A DNA stretch of 64,000 nucleotides, taken from NCBI GenBank assembly GCA_013397435.1, contig VZRG01000033.1:644629-708628 (forward strand), written 5' to 3'. How positions within the stretch are numbered: the first letter of the stretch is position 1; the number at the start of each line of letters is the position of its first letter. This DNA is from Erythrocercus mccallii (lineage: Eukaryota > Chordata > Aves > Passeriformes > Dicruridae). Position numbers and translations under genes: made by a program. The notes under the pieces are model-generated. The model saw only the letters and a list, made by a program, of their open reading frames with translations, did not search any database and had not been told where the DNA came from. Below are positions 36,927 through 49,898 of the stretch, piece by piece.

Positions 36927-37581
36927 ACTAAGCATACCAAGCACCAAAGGAGCAAGAGAGGCATTGCTCAGCTAGGACCAGATTGCAAAGATAAAGTTGA
37001 ACTATAGGACCGTCCTGCAGTAATCATGTCATCCATTTTTACTCCTGTTGTTGCTTCAGCACATGCTTTAACGCAGCTGAAGAGATTGACTTGTTGGTCA
37101 GGGAAGCAATTAAATCTGATCTCACGAATTTTAAGTGAATTGACCACTGATTCGACATGCAGTGTTACAAAACCATGCTGCAATCGACCTTCTGCTGTTG
37201 GCACAAGGCCATGGATGTGAAGATTTTGAAGGAATGTGTTGCATGAATCTTTCTGGTCATTCTGAATCCATCCATAAAAGCCTGAGTCAGTTGAAGGAAA
37301 ACATGAAAAAGTTAACAGTTGATACATCCCCATTTACTTCATGGTTAGTAAAATTAGGCATTACTGGTTGGTTACTCGAGTGGGTAAAAATAGGAGTGAT
37401 AATCATAATTGTGTTTGTAATTATTCTTGTAGTGCTACCATGTGTACTGAAATGTGTTGTTAAGTTGGCTGAAAATGCTGTAAAACAAGTCTGGCTTGCT
37501 CAAAAAGAAGGGGGATTTGTGGAGAATCAGTTCCCCCAGAAATGGGGACATGTGAGCAATCCAGTTTATCTGGATGGATAA
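36927..37581 (+). pseudogene. Broken retroviral env: SU/TM cleavage site and transmembrane subunit
   Basis: This is an old ERV env remnant. In one frame a furin-type site R-S-K-R lies at 36948-36959, followed by a cysteine and a hydrophobic segment as in an internal fusion loop. That frame has a TAG stop at 37005-37007, then reopens with a leucine-rich heptad-like stretch. Near 37160 the reading moves to another frame, which stays open for 140 codons to the TAA at 37579-37581. This part holds the covalent-type disulphide motif C-x6-C-C at 37216-37242, an NLS glycosylation sequon just after it, a C-terminal heptad region, a strongly hydrophobic membrane anchor (about 37393-37455), two cysteines at its end that could be palmitoylated, and a tail of about 40 residues. 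The C-x6-CC motif together with an internal fusion loop suggests an alpharetrovirus-like env, an inference from motif architecture. No gag or pol is present. The stop and frameshift make it a pseudogene. Confidence 0.82.
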
Positions 37582-37616
37582 GGCCTGTAACTGTTTAAGG
37601 GCAACAAAATCACATA

Positions 37617-37633
37617 CAAGAAGGAACAAAAGA
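37617..37633 (+). other. Candidate polypurine tract before the 3' LTR
   Basis: AAGAAGGAACAAAAGA, purine-rich apart from one C, ends directly at a TG dinucleotide (37634-37635), as expected for the plus-strand primer site at the start of a 3' LTR. It lies 36 bp past the env stop. Confidence 0.5.
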
Positions 37634-37917
37634 TGACAGAAGTCAGGTCCAAAGAAATACAAAAGATGCTAACAACTCCATGATGTTAGAACCAGGATGA
37701 GAGCCAAATGAAGGACTGCATAAATCTGCTGTATGTGCAAGAGCCACCAACCAATTGAGGCTAAAAGGCTAACGCCTGCTTTCAGAGTATAACCAATTGC
37801 AAAGTAGCATGTAATGTGTGATTTAGACTGAAAACTGCATAAAAGAGACTGGCACATTGCAATAAATGGCTCACTTTGGATGATATTGGTCATGATGTTC
37901 CACTTTTTTCTCCCACA
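37634..37917 (+). mobile_element. Candidate 3' LTR of the env-bearing ERV
   Basis: The segment starts TG after the purine tract and ends CA at 37916-37917. It has a TATA-like CATAAAAG at 37838-37845 and AATAAA at 37861-37866, with a T/C-rich end. At about 284 bp it is short, matching the compact LTRs of alpharetrovirus-like elements. The start is chosen from the purine tract; an alternative start at 37681 is possible. No 5' LTR was found, so the provirus lost everything upstream of env. Confidence 0.6.
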
Positions 37918-37918
37918 T

Positions 37919-37966
37919 TTCTCAAACAGTTTCTTTATATTGCTTTTTCTTTTAAGGTACTGGCAC
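37919..37966 (+). repeat. 48-bp flanking duplication, right copy
   Basis: Near-identical to 36369-36416 (3 mismatches). After 37966 the sequence does not continue the CR1 order that leads into the left copy, so the duplicated end is joined to unrelated DNA. Confidence 0.93.
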
Positions 37967-40900
37967 CTGCTTGTCCCTGCTCTGAGAGCCAGTGTCCCTC
38001 TGGGATCTTTGGGATGCTCGCAACATCTTTAGCAAAACATCCTGAACAGCCATAGTTGCTGAGACAGGAACTTGAGTGTGCACTGTAGATCCCACTGGGA
38101 TGCCCAAAACTGTTCATGAGACTGTTGGCTCAAAATAAAGATTGAAGAAAAATTATAACACTGAAGAGAAAGCTGGCCACCACCCAGGTTAGACCTGGGA
38201 ATCGCAAGGGGGGATTTTAAACAGGGAAGGGATCAGCTTGAAAGAAGCATAAAGGAAGTGCAACTATTGGTAGCAGTGCAGAGAAACCTTTCAGTGGAAA
38301 TGATAGCAGTCAATGTCAGGCTCAGCACTGTCAGAAATTGTCCTGGGGTACCACAACCACTCCAAGGCCAGACAGAGCAGCCTTGTTTGCCATGAGCAGC
38401 CTGTGGAGTGGGTGACAGTATGAGGTGCAATGTCCAGGGACCTGGCACATATGTGCAGGTATGATCCTTGCTGCGTGGGTCCAGCAGCTGAAGGGAGAAG
38501 CATAGATGCACTTAAAATTTCCCACGGAAGAGATGTGCAGCTTGGAAGGGTGGTACTTGTCACTAACATTTTCCCCTCTGTGATGGTATGCATTTAACTT
38601 GGGGCAGGGGATGTGGATGCAATTGCAATTTTCTAGAATTGACCATAGAAAGTTGTTCAGAAATGTGCAGATGTATACCAACATTTAGTAAGTGACTATC
38701 ATGGTGATCTATCTAATGAGTTGCTGGTATAGGTACTAAATGTATAGATCACTAATTGCTGCTAAATTACATCATGCTAACAAATTATATCACTTTTATC
38801 CTGATTTGGTTTAATCTGTGCAAGTTAGCCTGCAAAAAATTGCAAAAGAAATAACTTTTTTTAATGATTTGCATAGAAAAAAGTTAACAGAACTAAAGAG
38901 AAGACTTTTTTCATCATCTGGTCACTGATTGCTGAATACCTGTTAAATGCCCTTCAAAAGAGCACAATACCCAAATCCATCAAACCCACAAAAGTAATTT
39001 AAAAACTACCAAAACAAAATTAGTCCTGGTTGCTCAAAAGTACAGCTAGATAACAAGCTATGAAATGAGTAAGATGAGCAAAGAAAAACAGTCATCAAAA
39101 GTATTGGTGAAAGGAACAAAGGATAGAAAGTGTGTATGTGTAGAAGATTTCCGTTATTTAGGTACTGCTATGGATGTTTCTTTATTGTTTAAAAAAATTT
39201 TTTAATTAACAGTTTTGTTTAACAGCTGTATAATTTCCTATAAATTGGGAGAGGGGAGGGGGGCATGGAGAAATATTTCATATCTATGAGAGGTAACTTA
39301 CATAAAGCTTGAAAAATTACCTAATTTGAAAAAATAAATACAGTTACACCTTTGTAATATGGTACTGGAAAGAGACTTATCCAAAGACTATTACTAATTA
39401 TTATGAATGAATTTTAATTATTGTTCTCATTTTTTCTGACTTACTCAGATAACTGAGCCAAGATATTCTTTGGTTAATGTTTGCTGTGAGAGTTCTCAAG
39501 GGGTTGAAAAAAGAAAAGAAAGAAAAAAAATTACTGTCCTGTATGGCAAACGCAGTTCATAAGCATTTTTAATTAGAAAAAAAAGGAAATAATTTTTCTA
39601 CACTTCATTCTTCTGTAACATCAATCATCTATTAAATAATCAACTATCCTAAGAATATTAAACAAAAAAGAATATGAGGTTGTGGCTTCGTGGCAAAAAA
39701 ACCTCAACAAAAAAACCCTCAGAGATGGCTGGAGATTTTGTCTCCGTTTTCTTTTAATTTTTTTTCTGCATTTAATTTTGCAATTAGTTAAAACCAATTT
39801 AGAGTAAGGAATTAAGCTGCTGCTGGTGGTGAAGTCTTTCTATGTCTAGCCAACGATGTCTGCATTCCAGTTAAATAGCCTCAACCACTGACAAAGCAAT
39901 ACAGGTGAAGGTGTTTGTATTTTGTTGATGGTGCATATTTGAAAGCTAGCTCACCTTTCAGACAGGAGGAGTATAATTACTTTCAGATTAACAGTGCAAG
40001 CAATATGAAATAGTATCTGAATACAGCAGAAAATTTGTGAGAAAATTTTTTCCATCATTATCGAAACACAAGAATCATATAATATGGGTTGTTTGAGGGT
40101 ATCTATTTTCTTAGAGTTTTAATTTTTGTGAATCATTGGCACTTTTTTTCCTTCCACAACTGTTTGCACCCTAATTTAAGCTATTTAGATGTCAAGGGAT
40201 CTAATACAAACACACAATTGCTACTTAGATGTTTAAATTAGCTAAATTGAGCCTGAAGTTAATTGTACTTGTAAATTGCTTGCCAAGTAAAGGCCAGTTT
40301 GTCAACCCAGGTGCACAAAATAATTGCATGTACATTCACAATTCCTAATACCTCCCTACAACATATGCTTCCTTCCCCATTATAACTTCTATATATGAGT
40401 ATTAGATATCCTGTTTACCAACATTAATTATGCATTTATCCTTTAGTCTTCTAAAAACTCAATCTCATATAACCTTGTCCCTTATTTCCTTCACAACTCA
40501 TGGCAGACTGCTATATGGTTATCCAGATGATCCTGTTCATTCCTTTGCACACTAACACACTCTAAAACTGCTCTCAGCTTTCTTGAGTTCTGTTGGTATA
40601 CTAAAATCTACTGGAAGTTAATAGACACCATTATCAAGATAATTGATAAACCAATATCTTTCAAACTAATTCTTTTATTACTTCTGTGTGAATAATATAG
40701 TTATTGATATAAAATTTTCCAAAACAAAATATTACAGTTCACATCTGTTCTCTTATTTTACTGTATTGTAACAACAAAAATAACATATTGTGAAATCCAA
40801 GATAGGACACTATTATTTTGAAATACTCAATTTTTACGTAGGGGAGAAAATGGTCAAAATAGTACTTAATAAGTTTGTTGCAAAACAATTTTTATTATTT

Positions 40901-43900
40901 TTTGTCAAAATGAAGTTTTAAAGAGTAATTTCTAATCTATGTATAAAGGATCTTCAACAAAATATCATCTATCTGAGAAAATGGTTTCATTCCATTCAAG
41001 CATAATTCCACCATAATTATAATTTTTTAAGAAATGCAGGACTACACTGAAATTCAGTTATAGGTTCACCCAACTCTCATTAAAAAAGGTGGAATCTTTT
41101 ACTCTTGCAATTTTTATTTTTTTTATGACTGTCCTAAGGTGTTCTGGTGACAATCACCATGTTGTTAAATACATAGTGAGCAGCTAGAGTTGTTGATTTT
41201 AAAAACTGTGTCAAATCTATTATGAAGTGTCCCAAGACACTAAGTTTTTACCATGAAAAACTAAATTGATGTTGTTGAAGACAGATGACAGGCTGATGAT
41301 CGCAGAGTTTGGGGGATTTCTTTTAGTTCCTTAGCTTTATTTTTTTTAATTGGTTATCCCAAGGCATGGAAAGACAGAATGACCCAATTTCAAAAAATGA
41401 GTTGTAATCACTAGGGGTTTTTTTTTGTAAGAGACATTTCAAAATACAGTCTGAAACCCTGATGGAAATAACAGTGAATAGCTCATCAGCCTTCAGGAGG
41501 GTGAATCTGAAATGTTTTCTCATACAAAGACAAATCAGGTATGTGAAAACTTGCACTGAGCTGACATACCTTCTAGGCAAAATGTCTCTTATCACTAACT
41601 GTGAAGTTTCAATTCTGAACTTCATATACTTGATGTAAGATTTTAGGACGGGTGAGATGTAAAATGGATCTGAGGGTCCTGGTATCTTTAAGATTAGGAA
41701 AGAGGTTGTAAAGACATCTTGTTCAGATAGTAATAACACAAAAATATCGTGCTGTTTGCCACTACAGACTTGATCCTGAAGAAGCTCTCAGATGGAAAGA
41801 AGTGATACAGCTACTGTCAAAGAGAAACTAGAAATCTATAGCAAAATTCATCTTGATATAGCTAGATAAACAAACTGAAATGACGAATATAAATGATTTC
41901 TTTTGGTATCTATTTCTCTCTAGGATTTCAACTTTTAAAAATGAAATCTTTCATAATATAAGAAATCTCAGGTGTTACACAAGTACACCAATATTTCTTT
42001 TTAATCTCGAGTTATTATCTTACTACCTAATGTTTCTACTCTTTTTTCCTAACCCCTAATTCCAAAAGGAAATAGAAATTTTTACAGTCTATATGTATTG
42101 CTCAGTTATCTTTGTATTTTATTAAAATTATGAAAATTAGAAAAAAACTTAATATTTATATTTCCCAGAAGCAGTTGAAAAGCAGGAGTTGCAGACATTA
42201 GGGTGAAAGAAGATGGGCAGTTTTTATACATAATAACAGTAACTGAAAGACAGCAGCAGCCGCAGCAAGAAACAGAGAACATTTATCTCACAGTGGAGGT
42301 AACAGAACAAAATTTATAAACTCATAGCAAGTGATGAATAAATAGATCTGCTCATCTATTAAATATGCTGCATCTTATGAAGAAACAACATCTAGTAATA
42401 CCCGACTGCTGTGGCACAGAATTAACAACATCTCAGTTACAGATGGGCTATTGAGGGACAAAACTAGGACTTTGTCACTAGACAGTGTCTGAAGGCTTGG
42501 AAGGCAGGAGATGCTTTTTTAATACAGTTACCATATATCTTTGGTATTTGAAACTAGTGTGAGCTTTTGAAGGATTCTGAACACCTTACCCAATTCCTTG
42601 GGATCTAGCCTCCTTCCAGATAAAGCCAAAATGCCAGATTGTTGTAGGGCACTAAGTAGGTAGTTCATTTTTGTATTTGCACTGAGTTTTCCCTTTGGCA
42701 TCCATCTATAGATGTTGCCATCTCCCACTCTTGGAGCTATGCTGTCAAAATTTACTCAGTAATATATTGTATTGGGAAAGTGGACTTACCTGAGTGGACT
42801 GAAATGAATAATGCTTCTAAACACTGGTAATTTATTTCAGTTGTTTATTTGTCTTTGTTATTTACAAAATTTGTTAGTTATATTGCTAATGTTTAATCAC
42901 AAACCACCTTCTAATATTGCTGAAGACATCAAAATATCAAACAAATAAAGTTGGTTTCATGGGATAATTCTCATAGCTTAGCTGCCAGGTTAGGGTATAA
43001 CTGTGCTCTATCTGCCTAGAGTAGAGAGTTACTATCTCTGTGGTTTCTTTATAGCTTCTAGGAGGAAACTTGAGACTTTTTGCTGCATCCCGCTCTGAAT
43101 ATCTTTCCAAAGGCCTCTTCCATTATCTGTACACAAAGCCTAGGCAAAGTAGCTCCCTAAATATATCAGGTGTGCAAAGTAAACCCCCCTCAGAAGGTCA
43201 TCCTGGTGCTGGAAAGTCATCACTCACACTGGTAGTGAATGGGCAGTGAAGATATGTGAGAACACAGATCATGCTGAAAAGCCAATCCCTGCCAACGGAC
43301 AGGAGTATCCAGTATTGAAGTTGTCAAGGGCTCAACCCAGCTTGGCCCAGCCAGGACTCAGATAAGAAATGTTGCCAGCAGCAAGTTAGAACAAGATTTT
43401 TCACATGGGCAAATGCTTGCCAGAAGAGGTCCTTAATAGAGGTGATGAAATAAAATGATTGAACTGAATGTAGGCTATCACACAAGAAATATATTTGTTA
43501 TAGTTAACCTAACAATTCTAAATGGAGAGGGATTTTTCATTAGCTTGTAGCTTTTCTTCATTGTAGAAAGTTCCATATTAAACTACACTTGCCCAGCATG
43601 AGTGAACTAACATCATCTGTCTTGAGCTGTCAAAGTCAAAACTCCAGCTTGCACATAGCTTCCCTGGACAGACAATGATAAGAGATGGACCCCTGAAGAG
43701 GATTATCTGGCCTGAAAAACATTATCTTAGTTGCCTGGAGATTCCTCCAGAGCTTTCTCTGATGATATTCTCAGGCACCAATGTTAACTATTTTCCTAAA
43801 TGACAAGTCTGGTAGGTATGACAAATCCAAGAGTAGGTAGTAGTTTCCTCTTCACTGTTACTGTAATAAACATAACCAGATTCATTGAAGAGAACTAGAA

Positions 43901-44584
43901 ATTTTTCTGAATTACAGGAAGTTTTCTTCTGCTTATCTGCAATATTGTTGAAATCCTGTTGCCACTCTAGGTGAAATGGGATCCAGTGTCCAAGCCTGTT
44001 AATGTTGCCATTGAAACCTATCAAACTTTCCTACACATGGCAGCTCTGTGCTCTCCTAATCATGTTACTTAGCATCTGTAATCCAAATACAATAAATCAC
44101 ACATGCACTTTAGCCTTTATCTAGAACTATATAAGCAATTGGACAAAAAATTCAGTCTTTTTCCAACCATGAAAATCTTTTAAAATTCCTTCCTGACTAC
44201 AGAGAGGACCAGGTCCAAATAAACAGAATATTTGTGGCTTATGTTTGTGAATTATCTCATCAATTTTGCTTTATAGTGCTCAAGTCTATGAATATTGATT
44301 GTCATGTAATTACATATCTTCATATTGTTGCTACAGTTTTTCTTATGTACCTGCATTTCAAAGGGAAAGTTTCATGTTTCATTTATTGTTCTATCTCCTT
44401 TCTTCAATACTTTTAGATCATTGTTTTTGAAAAGTTGCTATGAGATCACTCTGGTTTTTTTACACAGCTGATTCAGCAATTAATGTTGCTTCCAAACTGT
44501 TTAAGCTTTCATGATGAAGCATTTACAACTGAAATAGCACAAGTTCAGTCAGTCAGTTAGCATAGCAACTGCTATTGTCATAAT
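37967..44584. other. Gene-free sequence
   Basis: 37967-38700 is somewhat GC-richer and may be an old, unidentified repeat. Three overlapping minus-strand open frames there (up to 117 codons) have no recognisable motif. The rest is AT-rich and unremarkable, including a 138-codon minus-strand open frame at 41323-41739 of the length expected by chance. Confidence 0.5.
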
Positions 44585-44619
44585 CTCTCTCCTCTCCTCT
44601 CCTCTCCTCTCCTCTCCTT
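44585..44619. repeat. (CCTCT)n pentanucleotide microsatellite
   Basis: Six to seven perfect CCTCT units on the plus strand, purine-rich on the minus strand. It is a second pentanucleotide polypurine-polypyrimidine array in the window, distinct from GGGAA. Confidence 0.93.
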
Positions 44620-47600
44620 TCTTGAAATAGTGGTGTTTGTTGGAGCGGTTGTAAATGTGCTATTTTTTTCTTTTAACATGTGTATCTCTACAAACTGGAA
44701 TTCCATTTCACATGTAATCCTGCAGACTTGTTCTTTACCACATTTCTCATTTTATACTCTAAATCATCTTTGCAAATTCATTTTCACTGCACATCTAACA
44801 GAAATATATCTTATGAAAGTGTAAAGGAAAAATAAAGGCACTTTAGGGAGTAATTGATATAATTATACAGTCTTGTATAAAATTAATAGAGGACCTAATT
44901 TAAGTAGGACTTATTCTGAAGGAAAAGTTTCTGAATTTGAATGTTGCATTAGGACACAGCTCTACCCACAACTGTTTGCAACACAAGGAGTTGGAGACAA
45001 CACTATTTCAGTTTATAAATGCCCGACCTTGAACCAAGCAAGTGAATTTCAGTCATTCAATGACATTTTATTTATTTGCAGTACATCAACAGCTCATAAC
45101 CATAATCCTTACATGTGCTAGCTCCTTACAGCAGGACCACAAGAGGTCATACCCTAGTACAACTTATATTTCAGGGTTTTATGCCATTTTCATCCTATGG
45201 AATGAATACGTTTTTGTAAGTGAGAAACAAAAAGAAAGAAATGTAACAAGCTGAAAGAGATCCAGATAAACATTTTGGACAGCTGTTAAAATACATTTTC
45301 TCAGGGCACACTTGCCTCTGAGGCAGTCAGTGGAAATACCACAGCTATACTCTATATTTTCAAGCTGCCCAATATATTTTAAATGGATTTGAATTGCAGA
45401 TGGATGTTATTACATTAAAAAATTGTCAGACAAACTATATAGAAAAGGTGTTAGTAACAGAGATACCTGGAGGTCCAGGGAAAAAGAAAATCTGTCTTAT
45501 TTATTGTCAGCATATTGGAAAAAATTCAGAGCTTCTTCTGTAGATTCTGCATAATCTTTTATGGTTATTCTCAACTACATCTTAGAAATATGAATTGGAC
45601 AAATTTCTTCCAGCACCTAAAATAATCTCTGTATATTATTTTCTTGTCTATATGAGATGAAGTTCACCATGTTCTTTTTTCTAAGTTTGGTAGGATATTG
45701 CAGCTTTAATAGTCCCATAACACAGAGGTGCAGCCTCCCCTCCATCCAGCCATCTGTTTCTGGCACAACAACACAGTGAGATCTGCTCAAGCCAGAACAA
45801 AAGTTTACATGAAGAGATAATGTTTCTTAGAACTGCTTGTGGCACTGAAATACTGTTGGGCTGTAACAGTATAATGTATTTATCAATAAAGGGAACCATG
45901 GCATTATACCAGTCTCTGACAAACTCCCTTCAGATGAATCCTCCCAACATGTGATGAAGGAAAAAGAGGAATGGATTGTTCAAGCAGGATGGGTACCACA
46001 GCTACAACTGCTTCTTTCCCATGTGCCTGGTTTAATGGACTGGTTCCAATAAAAGTAGAATGGCTGATTTTCACAACATATTTAGTTCAGGTAAAAATGT
46101 AATCCCAAATTGTGTTAAAATATCACAGACAGTAGATAAAAAAAATAAAAAGAGAAATTTGGCAATCATCTGGAAGATGACAACAAAATATATGTTGCTA
46201 CACAAGCTCTGAAAAAGGCTTGGAGGAAGCAGAGTCTGTAGTCAAAGTTAGGCTGTTAAAATACCTGTAACACTTTGGTGAATGGTGCTGTACAGAGCAG
46301 GTGAAAACTGAAAAAAATATAAACAGGATCAGAGGGAATGACTGTACACAAAAACTAATATATTCTAATAAGCTTGAAAATTATTAGTCCCGGCAATTGT
46401 TTTTTATTCTCATGATAATCTCAGGCAAACCTTAATTTATGACATTTGTTCCCACTGCTGGACATATTATCAGAACTGCTGTTTTTTCCTTTTTCTTTTC
46501 CTCCTTCTTCACTACTTTGAATGAAACATTTGAATGACTGTTTCCATTTATATCTGGTAAGTACCGTTTCACATAGAGCTTTTTTCCCCCTGCTTTGTAA
46601 TTCATCCACATCAAACTAAAAATACAATAAAGGCATGCTGTTCTTTTAAAACACATTGCGATGCTGGGCTGACTCCCATTGCCATTTCTCTTTAACACAA
46701 GTAATTATACTCTTCAACTGCCCTTTGACTCTCTGTGGACCAAGGGCAGTCCTGAATGGAAATGAACTTAATTAATTCTGTTCACTGGAGTGGAGTCTCT
46801 TAACCATGGGAAGGCAGCTTGTTTCCATAGGTTTATGCCATTAGCTCTGAGCAGCTGGATCTATTTTTTCTTTCAGTGTTGTTCCTGTTAGCCCTGATAT
46901 TTTGTTTCTGCAAATGGCACGTTCGGTGTGAAGAGTGAGTCCAAACCTTCATACAGAACTGATTGTGACTCCACAAGGAAACTGAGCAGATTGAGCAGCT
47001 AAAAATTCTAAAATCTTTTGAATCAACGTATGCAAATGGTAAGACCAGGGCCTGAGGCACCAGTTTTATCAAAGCACTAAAACAAATTTTTATTTAAGCA
47101 TATTATTGTGACTAGATACTTTCCTTTCAGTGTTTTAGTGAAGAATGCAATTCATTAAAATAAATTTGAATGCCCAAATACGGGAATTATTTGCAACAAA
47201 TTGTATTATCTAAGTATAGAATTAAAAAAAAACAAAACCACCAAAACAAAGCCCAAAAATTTTTTAGAATCTGATAAACAAAAATGTTATTTTATCTAAG
47301 CTAGACTTACTGGTACAATCTGATACTATACAAATATGGTTATATTGCTTAAATACATGTTAATTCTCTGCTTTCAGAAAAGGATGAGGATAAACTCTTC
47401 CATGTCCATTTATCCTTGATCATTGTTTCTGGTTTTCTGATTCAAACTGGAATTGGACCCCTGAATATACTTAAAACACTGCTAACATAAATGCATTTTG
47501 AATTGAAGCTGCTATATTTTGCATTCAGTCATTCAGTGTTTGTTGTTGAGGGTTAAAATGGCTCAAAAGCATAAGACTCAAGTTCCAAACCCTACTCTAG

Positions 47601-49796
47601 TGAATATTACATACTGTATATACACAGTTTTTAAATAGAAAATGTACTGTACACACAGGTCAGGCCAGTCACTGTGTTAGGCACTCTTACAAGTCATTTC
47701 TGGCCTTAACTTATGTACTTGAGAAAGATTGGAGAAAGCATTTAATTTAGTCTTCCTCACATATACTCAGTACCAATCAATATGTTTACTTCTGCATTTG
47801 GCTGCTTTCTTCTTCTTTTTCTTTCTTTTTTTTTTTTTTTTAAAGAGGTTCTACTTTTTTTCTGGAGAAAAAATTTAGAGATGACACAACCACTGGGCAT
47901 GGTAGTCAGAAACTCCAGAAATAAGATACTTTAAGGTAGAGAATACATTGCCTAATCTTTCAGTAATGCCTGAAATCACGAAATATTTTTAGAGTCAGAA
48001 TAAGTTTGACCATTTTCACATTTTCTCATGCCTAGCTGCACTTTGGGATTCAGAGAGGAATAGAAAACATAAATCCCAATTTAAAGCATAAGTGATTGTT
48101 CTCATAGTATTTCAAACCAAGACAGAAGTAGAAAGTACTGGACATGCCTGCAGGGAAGCCTGTTCTTGGGAGATTTCTGTCAAGATCTTAACTTGTACCA
48201 GTTGGATACCTGCAGTTTTTTCAGAATTACCTGAAAAGTATCAAACCCATTCAGGTCCCGTATCTAATATACAATTTCATTTAGATAATAACTTTCTGAT
48301 TTCTCTAGCTATACTCTGTGGGACTCTAAAAGAATTAGGACTTACTCTGCTGCATTTTTTATGGTTTATCCATAAGCATGATGTACATTGAGGTGGAAGG
48401 GCCGTCATGCAGATTATGACATCTTAGTAGGCCATATAACTCAGTTATGTTAGGAAAGGTGGTTGTCAGCTCCAGCTATCATCAGGCTTCTGTTCTATTG
48501 CAGAATAATTAATGAAACAGAGAGACACAAAAAAATTAAATTTCCACTAAATTAATAATTTAAAAGAAAGCTTTCTTATGGAAGCCTTCTTTGTAAAAAA
48601 GTCAACTATCAGTACCATCCATTTAAGTCAAGGACAGAGGAAAGCAAGTAGCACTCAACACTGGAATTCAAGCTTCAAAGGGTTATCCTGAATTGGTTCA
48701 CTGAGAGAAAATTATCCAAGCAAAGGTCAGGCACTCATTAAACCTTATCTGAAGCCAAAGTTATATGTTATGGTTTATTGCCTCAAGTACCAATTAATAA
48801 AGAATTAAAGAAATGAAAAACCAGTGATTCATACCTTTGCTGGGAGAATACTCATACTTCAGCATAATGCAAAAATATTAATAGTCATTTTAGTCATGTA
48901 CAGTTTTATTAGGCACTTAACTCTGTAGGCTTTATCAAAAGATATATGACATTCATTTTTAACAAAATGCTGAGGAGATTTGGAGAACATTTACTCAAAA
49001 TCTAATAAAGTAGATTGGACAGATATTTTCAAATAGAAGCCTTAAACACAGACATCAATTATTAATGAAGCAAAAATGCTTAAGCATAGGGGTCTAGGTA
49101 TAAAGAAGAGTAGAAATATCACTGTGATCTCAAGGGCAATTGTGTCTGTGAAAGCTGCAACAGAAAACATTAAGTGCTGTAGCAAGCAGTATACAAGAGC
49201 ACTAACGTAGTGTGCTCACAAGAGGACTTCTAGCAGGCTTATTTTGATATCACAGGTATTTCATTAGTTTGACTCAGTATAGACATTTCTTCTCAGTGTT
49301 CAGAGACCCAAATGCTCCACACACTTGCCTCTAAAACTGTGTTCAAAATAGTCTTATTTCTTATTATTTTCAGCAGCAGCATATGCTTCCAACCACCTAA
49401 GGCTCTGAACTGATGCCCTTTAGCATGCTAAACTGAAAATATGTTTGCACCTTCAGATGCCATAAAGGTTGCATCTGTCACAGAGTGCTTTTATTTAGAT
49501 AGCACTCATTGCTCTGTATAGTGTCATTGTTGCAGTGAATAAAGCAAATTTTTAAATAATCAAATTAATAATATATTACATAATACAATCTTGGAACACA
49601 CTTGTGATGGTAAAATCTCTGAGTATATTGTGAAAGATTACAATCCTTCCCCGAAACACATTAATTTGTTTCTCACTCAGGGTTTGACTTTTTTGTCTAA
49701 GTATCTTGTAGACAGAATAAGTCTGCAGCAAATCCAGAGTCATCTGTTTAGGTAAGTGTTGATGAACTCTGGCTGATTTGATACAGAGATTCAGAA
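44620..49796. other. Gene-free AT-rich sequence
   Basis: Nothing recognisable apart from a T-run at 47826-47841 and an A/C-rich patch near 47224-47250. Open frames are all under 100 codons and motif-free. Confidence 0.55.
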
Positions 49797-49898
49797 TAGT
49801 ATACATACATACATACATACATACATATAGATATAGATATACATATACATGATATAGATATAGATATAGATATAGATATAGATGATATAGATATGTAT
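49797..49898. repeat. Compound (CATA)n / (GATATA)n microsatellite
   Basis: About seven CATA units pass into GATATA-type units with ATACAT and GATGATATA interruptions. The minus-strand open frames of 125 and 71 codons at 49576-49963 are Tyr-Leu and Ile-Ser repeats produced by the array. Confidence 0.93.

Noticed and set aside
36417..37918. Interpretation of the env block as a LINE-retroposed processed copy
   Set aside because: The A-rich tract is at the 5' end and no poly(A) follows the LTR polyadenylation signal, opposite to what retroposition would leave.
38233..38684. Three overlapping minus-strand open frames (92-117 codons)
   Set aside because: No recognisable motif. The region may be an old repeat, but I could not identify it.
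41323..41739. 138-codon minus-strand open frame
   Set aside because: Its length is about what chance gives in 64 kb of this composition. No motif, no conserved neighbour, no splice context.
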